Origin: Dasyornis broadbenti
Taxonomy: Eukaryota; Chordata; Aves; Passeriformes; Dasyornithidae
NCBI GenBank assembly: GCA_013397935.1
Contig: VZRN01000634.1
Coordinates: 3,311,371 to 3,375,370 of the forward strand
Length of the DNA stretch: 64,000 nucleotides
Direction of reading: 5' to 3'
This document shows positions 55,035-64,000 of this stretch, piece by piece (positions within the stretch are counted from its first letter, which is position 1; each line of letters starts with the position of its first letter). The notes below the pieces were generated by a model. That model was not told where the DNA came from. It saw nothing but the letters and a program-made list of their open reading frames with translations, and searched no databases. A program made the translations under genes and the position numbers.

Positions 55035-55082
55035 CCTGACTCGAGTTTCCATCCTTTACCTGACTCGAGTTTCCATCCTTTA
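55035..55082. repeat. Perfect two-copy 24-bp tandem duplication
   Basis: The unit CCTGACTCGAGTTTCCATCC plus TTTA occurs twice head to tail, and CCTGA of a third copy follows. As 24 is a multiple of three, the minus-strand frame shows a repeated VKDGNSSQ. Identity between copies points to a recent duplication or polymorphic minisatellite. Confidence 0.95.
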
Positions 55083-55741
55083 CCTGAGCATTCCAAACTA
55101 CTGATTGAGATGGCTCCCGTTTCCTAATTGGGCCCTTACAGGCATTGCTGGCACCTTCAGGAATCTGGGCAGCATCCTGATGAGGCAACCCTGTCACAGT
55201 TGGCAGCTCTTTCGACATTCCCTTGTTATCAGTTTCTCCACTGAAGTTTTGCTGTTTCATTGGGAATTTCTCATCTCAATCACATGAGCCTTCTCCAACT
55301 ATTAGGAAGTTTTTTTGGCATCAAGGAGTTTTGCTGGCAGGATATAAATATATTCATTTATATGTTCTCCTAAGTAATTTTCAGTTAAAATATTAAAATA
55401 TTCGAATTTTAGCTAGAAGCATTAGTATACTTGTTTTCTTTAAAGCAGGTGATTCTATCAGCACCTGGAAAATTGACAAATGATGGGAATAATTTAGGCC
55501 AGATCAACATTTGATACAGTTCTTTGCAGAACATTCTCTCATGGCATGCATAATTTTAAAAAGTCATGGTTAGGAAACAATAATGGAAAATTCTGGAAGA
55601 TTTTAGTGTCAGTAATTTCAGCCAAGAGAATGGAAGTGAGCAGCTGCTGACAGCATCTTTTGAGCCCATTGGCTGTCAGGAAACGTTCTCTGGCTGCAGC
55701 CATGAGGACTATGATGATGCTTGTAAACAGGGTAGTGGTGG

Positions 55742-55750
55742 TTATTATTA

Positions 55751-55799
<49 letters not shown>

Positions 55800-55803
55800 C
55801 ATT
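55742..55803. repeat. (ATT)n microsatellite with ATC variants
   Basis: Perfect TTA/ATT repeats are followed by three interspersed ATC-containing units and a second perfect block. A minus-strand frame with poly-isoleucine comes from this tract and is not a gene. Confidence 0.95.
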
Positions 55804-58800
55804 TGGATTTTTAAAAAGAAATTACTTGGATCTTAAAAATTATAAAACTATGGGGGTATTAAGTTAAATTTCACGAGGTATCCAATTGTTCATGAAATTA
55901 AACTTCATTACTTAAAAAATAGGGATGTTTTAAAATGGAAATAAAAACAACTGGTTGATCTTTAAATTTTGCTTTTATAAACTCGATTATATAAGCACCT
56001 TCTTATAACCACACACTGTCTATGTGTGTCTTTGTAAGGATTCTGAGGAGAGATATAAATTTATTGACCTTCAAATTTCAGAGAGTAGGTGTCAAGTTTT
56101 GACTCAGCCCTAACTGCTTGCACATTTTTATACATTGAACCATAGTTGTCTTTGCAAAAAAGCAATGTTCACCGCTGTTTGATAAGCCTTGGCATGAATA
56201 TGCCTAGGCTAATAAAAGCCTAACATATATTATTTAACAAGGTTAAAAAGTAGCATTCAGACTTGTCAAGGAATTTATCACCTCCTTTGGTATATAACAC
56301 TCAAACAGCCATTCCTCTTTCGCATGGGACAGAGGCTCCCTTAGAATCAGATTCAAGAAATACTCCGTTCTTGCAAAGTCACTAAAGCTCAGCATCCAGC
56401 ATCCAAGTCTTTTGAAAGTCTGTTTCAAAATAGTTCTGAAATCTTGGTCAGAGCAGACACACTTTGAAGGTAACCAAATCAATCACGGCAGTTCTTGCAA
56501 GGAGTAAAAGTTCATGAACTAACCTAATCTCTAGCTGATAAGAGCAAACCCACAAAATCCTGTAACTTATGTTTATTTTTTCTTAGGTTCTACAGAAAGG
56601 ATATTTTAAGTCTGGGTTAAGTGCTGCTCTGGCAGATGCCATATAGAAAGCTCTCACCTCATTTGGCACAGGTTTCTTTTTGAGAGCGTTCAAACCTGAA
56701 TTTCTGAAGCTGCTGTTCCGTGAGCTTCAGCAAACTGCACTTCACAACCACCTTTCCTACAGCTGCCATGGATGGCAGGAGGAGCTCGCGCTCAGTCTGT
56801 GCTCCAAAGGGTTGCTTTAAATCTTCCTGTGTTTTTAATTAACCATAGGATATAAAAGGACCTAAATGAAAAGCTACCAGTCAATTGCTGACTAAGTGTT
56901 CACCAGCCTGTTATTGAACCTATTTCATCTATTTATTCCTTAATTCATCCATAGTCTAGAGAAGTTATTAATATGCTCAAAGTTAATTTATTATCCTCTA
57001 TTGCTTCTATTCAAGCCCATGTTAACAGAATAAATTCATCACAAATGATCAGACTTGAAAAGGCAGATTTGGATTCTGACAGAGAATAATTTATCATGGC
57101 TGGGAAAAAGCCTCCCACCAACTGGGCTGCTGGAATGCTGGGAGATGAAATTGGAATAACTGCAGAACTTCTGCAGAAAAGGACAGGAAAGCCTCGAGGG
57201 GAAAACAAACAGACAGAAACCCCCCCGACGCTAACTCCCCAAATACCAAAGTTCCTGACTATTTTTTTTTTTTCATTTCCACACTCAGGTCCCTTCCCTC
57301 GCCCTCTGTGCCGCCCCGAGGCAGAAATACTCATTAGGGCTGTGCTGGCCCTCATTTGCAAGCAGGGAGCCTGGGGACAGAGGGGCACCTTGGCACAGGG
57401 AGCGCCAGGGACATTGCCAGCCCTGCAGGGAGGGGACCGCTGCTCTGGGGGGCACAGGCTGCAAATCCCCACAGCCATGCAGCACAGGGGCTCGCTGCAG
57501 TGCTGCTCAACGCCACACTCATGGATTTCAGGCGTGAGTTGCTGTAATTATCCTGGGATAACAGCAGATTTGGGGTGATCTTCTACCGGTACACCACACT
57601 TACTACATATTGATGTATTCCCTGAATCACAGAAACAACTGGGTATAACAGCATTCATAGCGTGTTTCAGGTGCTATTACAATGGGAAAAAATCAAATAC
57701 TTTTTTGTAGTTATAAGTCTGTTATCCAGGGGAGTTGGAAAGCACGGAGATGCTGTCATGAATGTGGTGCCACTGTGATTATAACACGGGATTGGAGATT
57801 TCTTTTAAAGCCTGGAAACACTTGAAATGAAGCGATTGATCATGGCATTATAGTCAATATTCTAACTATTATTATTTCACTCAGTTCTGTTTTGTGCCCA
57901 GCCTCAGCACAGGGAGGATCTCCCCCCTCCAAAGCAGTGGCTGCTGCAGGCTGGACAGGCCCCTTCTCTAACAGACTGCGACTCCATTTACCCAGCACTT
58001 CATACACTTGGATCCGAATTCTGTACACAGCAGAGCCATTGCCCTGCTCCTACGCCTGTTACACCGAGTAAATGTGCAGCTTCAAGGACCTGAGTAACCA
58101 AATTTCCCCAGGGAAGAGGGGGAGAAAGAAACAGTGAGTAGTCCGGGTCTGTCCAGGAAATAAAAAACTCACTAAGCTCCGCCTAGATATTTTACAGGGA
58201 ATTTTATGCATGGAGATAATAATAAATATCAGTGCTCAAGTGCTTGTAAATACCTAGGCTTATCTGGGTGACTCCTGCAGAACATCCCAGCTCCCTTTCC
58301 CCCCTTTCTTCCATCGTATTCCAGAACCCAACTGAATTGTGCTTCCAAATATGCGGCTCTTGATAATTGTTTTTTCTGATTCAAATACTTATTTATGAAT
58401 GCCTTGAATCTAAGAAATTCAGTGAGGTGAATATGCCAAGTGTCTGAGCAGTTCCTGGTGTCCCAATGAAGAACCACTGCACTGAAAGAGAGGCAGCAAT
58501 TCCCAGGGAAGCACTGCAAAGTTAGAAAGTGAAAATTCTGCAATATTAATTCAGCTCCCTTGTGTAAATGTGTTTTGATGCAAACTTTAATTAAATTATC
58601 ATATACTATTTTTCTCATAGGACCCTTGGGCTCAATTCAGAGAGTAAGTAGTTATTCAATATTTCTCTTTATCTACTCTAATCAGCATGTGGCCATACAC
58701 CTTTTTAATTAATACTTTCAAAGCCTTCTGTTGAATGCAGATTTATTCATTTCCTTGTGTACTTTGTTGTTTTCACAGCACAATCAAAAGCTTCACAAAG

Positions 58801-60919
58801 ATGAATAATATCGCACCATCATTATTTGCTTTATTGAGGCCATTTGCATCTGGGAAACTGAGGAATAAAGACATGGAGTGAAATTATACAGCCTCCATTA
58901 TTCCATTATTTCATATTGAGAGAGCTTAAACCAGATTTTTACACACTTGAGCACTGGATATTACATTAAATTAAGTTCTCAAAGCATATCTGTTGGAGTG
59001 GGGATGATGTCCTTGGCACTCAAAGAAACCTGAACAACAAAACCTGGCAGCAAAAATTCGGTTTCCCCTCTCCACCAAAGAGCTGTTTTGTCCTTTTCAA
59101 AATGTACAACAAAATATAAGAATATTAATGAGCTGTCTTTCATTGTCATTAGTAAATCCAACCAAACAGATCAAAAAACCATGTATACACTTTAAATAGT
59201 CCTCCCGTGATGAAGAGCTCATTATTTTAATAAACCACTGAAAATCAGAGAATTTTATGTGCTTTGATGATTTCTTAGGGTGTCAAAAGTTTCCAAAAGA
59301 TATATCTTGAAATTTAGCATTAACTGTAATGTAATAAAATGTAACGATTTCATAAAATTTTACATGGGAAACCAATTCTAGAAATTCCTCAAAGTGCTTC
59401 TCAGAATGAGACTTTAATTCACTTTTAAAATAGACTGGACTGTAGTTACAACTGTTCCCACTGTAAAATCTCGTTATTTTGTGTTAGTTAACACAGACTG
59501 GCCCATAAGCAGGGGGAGAGGGAGGAGGATCTAACTCACAACAAAAGAGCTTTACACTTGGCCCCTATACTTACGACAACTTGAAGAATAAGAGCTCAGG
59601 AAGCATCATATTCTCGTGTTCCAGAGAAAAGAAGGAAAAAAAAAGGAAGCAGATAGGACTATCTGTCCTTTCACGAAAGAGAAAAGGGAAGTGGGGAAAG
59701 CAAGGTGCACTCCAAAGGGGTTCTGCTCTATCAGATTTTCATGCCAGGCTTTTCATTACCCGGTTCCATCTTCACAAGGAGCAACGCGCTGGCCACCCCG
59801 GAGGGCAGCTCAGCAAACTGCATTTTCTAATTTGGCCCCTAAGTACCCACTAGAAAGGCCATTTGTCCACAGATTTTTATATACAATTGCTTCAGAAGTT
59901 CCACAGGCTCACAGTAAGCAACCTCAACGCAGGTTCCTCTCTCCAGCAAAAAACCGTGAAAAACCTGTTACAAAATGTTCGCAATTACAGCACAGCTAAA
60001 GTTAGGGCTCAGAACTTTTGCTGGTCCTGCCAACCAGCCTGAAATGGTAATGGGCAAGTGTAATCGACATGCTGAAAAATGAAAATAAGTATTAAAAGCT
60101 ATAAAAGATTGGCCAGAGCACACAAATTCAAGCACATATTCAAAGCCGAGCTGTAATTGCTGTATTCCAGTCAATTAATAGAGTGTTACAAGGAATTCTT
60201 GAAAAAGAACATAAATATCTGATATAGCTTAAGAGTACAAGCAAGTGTGAAATGACACATTAAAGGAAAATAAGCTGTTCTAATAACTGCCTTGCAGAGT
60301 GTCCACCGGCTCTCCGAGGTATCAGTGACACATTCCTGTGCTGTGGGATTCATTACTTTCCCATCTGACACAGATGCCAAATTCTGTCACACCAGGCGTG
60401 CACTGTTCATCACAGATCCGTTTCTTCTCTGACTTATTGTTCTCTCAGCTTATCATAACACCAAGAATGCATGAAGGAAAACAATTGGCTTGCTGAAGGG
60501 GAGGCACGGGAAAATATTGCATAAATTCAGATTTGTAAACAGCTCTGACACTTTGAATGGAGTGTGTGAGCTCTTAAGTATATGTTACTTGTAAATTATT
60601 GGTCCAGGGTTCTTTACTTTCTGAAGGATCTTTTTTTTTTTTCTTTCATTTCAGTTCCTGCTTTAGCCTGTCCATCGGAAAGAAATAAAGAAAGGAGCAA
60701 AAAAGGCACAGGGAGCCTAAAATGTGTGTCTAGTGTGAGGCAAAAACTTTCATCAACCTCCTTTATGCAAAGACTTATCTTCATATTTCCTCCATTTCAT
60801 AACAAAACTAGGTGATACATGGAGAAATCGTCATTATATTCTCAAAAGACAAGCTTTTATGAACCTGACAATAATAAAACATTACCCTGCCAAAGGGTTC
60901 ACCATGACCATGACACCGC

Positions 60920-60951
60920 ATTAAATCCATTACCCATTAAATCCATTACCC
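60920..60951. repeat. Perfect two-copy 16-bp tandem duplication
   Basis: ATTAAATCCATTACCC occurs twice in direct succession without mismatch. Confidence 0.9.
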
Positions 60952-61096
60952 TATTTCATGCCAATCATTGCGTGGATTTTCTGTCATGAAACTTGGTGAA
61001 TAAGGCAGGATTTATGTTGGGAAGGAAGAAATAGGTGAAATGAAAATATCCCTTGAAATCAGTGTTTTGAGTAGGGCATGTGTTTGGGGTTTGGGA

Positions 61097-61103
61097 TTTT
61101 TTG

Positions 61104-61134
<31 letters not shown>

Positions 61135-61136
61135 TA
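61097..61136. repeat. (TTTTG)n pentanucleotide microsatellite
   Basis: About six TTTTG units are followed by a T run. It could be the decayed, A-rich (CAAAA) tail of a minus-strand retroelement, but no element is recognisable next to it. Confidence 0.9.
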
Positions 61137-64000
61137 CAGAAAAATGGGATGACTAACAAGAAGTTGTCTTAGTTATGTTAATAATCAATTTATCATCATT
61201 TTGAGAAAATCAGTTAGAATTGCTGGAGATGTAGTGACAAGATGCAAGAAGAATGGATAAAGGAATAAAAATAAACCCATGGGATGGGATGTTTCCCTTA
61301 GCTACCGTTTATTGATATTTTTATGGTAAACCTGCAATATGCAAAACAATAATTTTTGAGTTTTTAGGAGTCTATTTAAAGGTAAGACTTTTCAGACTAC
61401 TTTTCATAAACCCATCAGAACTCCTAAAGCATTATATTAATTTCATTTTTACTTCCAAGGAAGACAAAATGTCATTTCAAAAGGTGACTGATTACAGAGA
61501 GTACAGCAATACTAAAAGTCTAAGCTGTACACAGAATGAAAAGATTTTGGGTCACAAAATACACTTGTCTAATTCACTGATTGGTTCTTCCTCTTTGTCT
61601 TTTTTTTTCTCCCTCCCAAATACCCAGTGCAGAGCTGGGCCCTTCTGTTTAGTCAGGAGCCAATTACAACTTCTCAGGCGCAGTTTTTCATCCCAAGGCA
61701 ATTTGGTAATCTTACACTGATTAATTAAACTCGGGTCTCTAAACAAACTGCTAAAACTCCTCTATCCAGAGCTTGCATATCTAATCCAGATAACAGGATA
61801 AGCAACGTGACTGTCAAAGTTCATGAAGAAATGAAAACAAGAACACTGTATTCATTCTTCTGTGTGGAGTTTCCAAACAAAGAATAAGTTGTACTTCTAG
61901 GTGGAAAATCTAATCTGCATTTAAATAGAATTTCTCCAAATAATAAACAAAAGCCTGGAGCCACAGTTCTACAGCAAGTCTTGCTGCTAGTGCGCAGTTT
62001 AATCCTTCTATCTCTATCTGTAATCCCTTCCACCCTTGTATATTAATTTCCTTTGCAGTTTATCAAGGCATCTTGGCAGAGTTCACACGAACAGCACTCA
62101 CTTTGCACTTTCTCAACTTTCTTCAAAGCTGAGCCCAAAACTGCTCAAACTTTGGGTGGTCAGGAGCTCAAGGCAAACTCAGATTAATTAAAACAGAGGG
62201 AAGTTATTAACCCAAAGCAGGAGAAGCAGGACGGCTTGAAGGGATGTGTTTGCATAAGAAACAATAAATACACCAGAGCAGCCTCCAGGAGTGGGGACAG
62301 CCTGGGTTTGGGGTGTTCCCAGAGAGCTCTGGAGGGGATTCTCCCAGCTCTCCATGATGCCCACGCAGATCCTGTGGATCCCACCATCGCCAGCCTGAAT
62401 GGGTCTGTCCCTGGACTTACTGAAATCTTCTGGGACAGAGAAGCTTTCAGATGCTCCTTGCTACTCACAATTTTTTTCTTTCGTTTGAAGGCAACAGATC
62501 TGATTCTACTAAAGGTACCCACCTCTCCCACAGCTTTCCCTCGAAAGTACTATTTACGTATTTCAGTGCAGAAAGTAAAAGATAGCTCTCCCAAAAAGAG
62601 GGCCCTGTTCTAAATTTAAAAACAATGAAGGAATCCATTATTAAATGAAAAGATACCTCAGAGGAAAAGGCAGAAGGATAGAATTAGCATTCTAGATGAG
62701 ATTTGCCAGATTCTCAGATATAAAGAAAGTTAGTACCAGATGAGCAATAACTAATTTAATTCAGGCAGCTCTGCTTTAATACAGGTCACTGCTAATTAGA
62801 CAAATACCCACCAGATTTGCCTTCCTGATTCCCACTTTACTCCTAATATTGACAGACCATCAGCACATCAGCCTTTGAAATATTTTCTCACTCTCAGCCC
62901 AACAAATTTGACCTATAACTCTATTGCATTATTAGGTGTTGTTCTAAGCTGACTTTTCTCTACAGGGCCAAGGAGACCTGGCTGCCTTTGAACCAACACA
63001 GTTTGCAGTCACAGGGATCATCTTGTTTACAGGACTCAACAATATAGATTGGGGGTTTTTTTCCTGAAAACAGAGTTATAACTCACAGTTTGTGAAAGAC
63101 ATTTTTTGATTTCAAGGAAGAGACATAAGTTAGGAATCGGTTTTCCTCCAGACTGTAGCACTTATTCACATTCAAGGAAGAAAAACAATATTAAGGATTC
63201 TGTAAAAGAACTTGATAAGCAGAAAAAAAAAAAATCCCAAACCAATTACTCTCTCAAGGAAACATTCTCTTTATGAATCAAAGATATGTGCCAATAAGTA
63301 TTTCTTATTAAGTAGAAGACTCTTGCTCTTCAGGGTAGGAGATGGACACTGCATAAATTGAGTAAGTGTTAAACTGAATGAGAAAACGGTTGTAGGCAGA
63401 GAAGAAATTAAATAAAAGGAAAATAAAAAACCCCAGCCTTTCCACTTCACGACTAGGGATAGCAAGTTAAAATTAGAAAAGGATATACATTAATCTTTTA
63501 TTATTGATGGATTAATAATATATTTATTACAGACAAAATAAATGTTGCATCATTGCAATACCATAGAGACTAAAAACTGCTTTGCAAAGTGTATAGGGAA
63601 TATTTTAGCTACGGCCAGAGGCTTAAATGTTTCACCATTCCACTGAAAAACACGTAGGCTTCCAGAGGGAAAAGCAAATTCAGTGTAACAGACAATCAAA
63701 TCACAGCAAGAATAATGAAACCACTATTCGATGTTACTGTACAGTCAGCTATAAGATCATTGTTGTGAGTGCTCTTACAGAAGGTCAGGTTTCCTTGCCT
63801 GGCTGGCAGATACTGAGACACCACACAGAACTCAAATTGCTCGTGCAAACACTTTAAAAGGTGAGTACAGCACAGACCTTGGCTCCCCGACGGACAGCAA
63901 GGCACAGTGAAGAGAAGGAGAGGAAAACTTTAGGTATTCCCTCATTTCTCATCTGGTGGAAGAGGCTCACGTGTGCCCCTCTTTCTCCTTTTTTTGGGGA

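Larger units (their letters stand above)
45507..64000 (-). other. PCDH11X: Presumed intron upstream of the protocadherin terminal exon
   Basis: No exon is recognisable on the minus strand here, and the RRVTFxLPxGSQES block expected in a preceding cytoplasmic exon is absent. The region holds CR1 LINE pieces at 45.7 and 49.0-49.2 kb and A-tracts at 47336-47353 and 47966-47980. It also has the 24-bp duplication near 55.0 kb, the ATT microsatellite at 55.7 kb and the TTTTG repeat at 61.1 kb. GC-rich patches lie near 53.1 and 57.3 kb. Frames of up to 160 codons occur but resemble no family I know. The intron call follows from the position of the acceptor and the known large introns of these genes. 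Confidence 0.6.

Noticed and set aside
57096..57578. 160-codon plus-strand frame
   Set aside because: No recognisable motif; it spans an AT-rich half and a GC-rich half with no consistent coding character and has competing frames on the other strand.
58840..58890. GGGAAACTGAGGAATAAAGA resembling the MIR SINE core
   Set aside because: The match is about 20 bases long and no flanking MIR sequence can be followed.
1..64000. CRISPR array, phage, operon or other prokaryotic system
   Set aside because: No regularly spaced repeats, no tightly packed genes and no ribosome binding sites; the spliced exon, CR1 elements and microsatellites show vertebrate nuclear DNA.
1..64000. Endogenous retrovirus with paired LTRs
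   Set aside because: No pair of long direct repeats, primer binding site or gag/pol motif could be recognised by eye.

Overview
The window looks like vertebrate, and most likely avian, nuclear DNA from a draft assembly. It is AT-rich and gene-poor, with long stretches carrying no convincing reading frame. It holds many degraded CR1-type LINE fragments, including 3' ends of the sort abundant in birds, plus pure A/T homopolymers, simple repeats and two runs of N. There are no operons, ribosome binding sites or other signs of a prokaryote. The species cannot be named from the sequence alone.

Only one protein-coding segment is well supported. It is on the minus strand at 45087-45478 and is the last coding exon of a delta-1 protocadherin, best matched from memory to PCDH11 (PCDH11X-type). 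It opens at a good splice acceptor and stays open for 129 whole codons. It carries the conserved cytoplasmic block around CTQECLI-GHSD-CWMP and a short conserved C-terminus, then stops at TAA. Below it, about 41990-45086 reads as a plausible long AT-rich 3' UTR: three Pumilio-type motifs and an AATAAA near the far end, all on the minus strand. Above it, 45479-64000 is inferred to be part of the intron leading to the previous exon, which is not seen here.

Layout: 1-41990 is non-coding and probably intergenic (downstream of the gene), with CR1 fragments near 3.4, 11.3, 25.4, 27.3 and 28.3 kb. 41990-45478 is the 3' UTR and terminal exon. 45479-64000 is presumed intron with CR1 fragments near 45.7, 49.0 and 49.2 kb, an ATT microsatellite, a 24-bp tandem duplication and a TTTTG repeat. 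Several GC-rich patches of 200-500 bp stand out of the AT-rich background without recognisable coding content.

I found no evidence of a previously undescribed system. The most useful points are the protocadherin exon with its lineage-variable tail, its candidate 3' UTR (which contains an assembly gap), an ancient CR1 reverse-transcriptase fragment, and a large A/T/A homopolymer palindrome.
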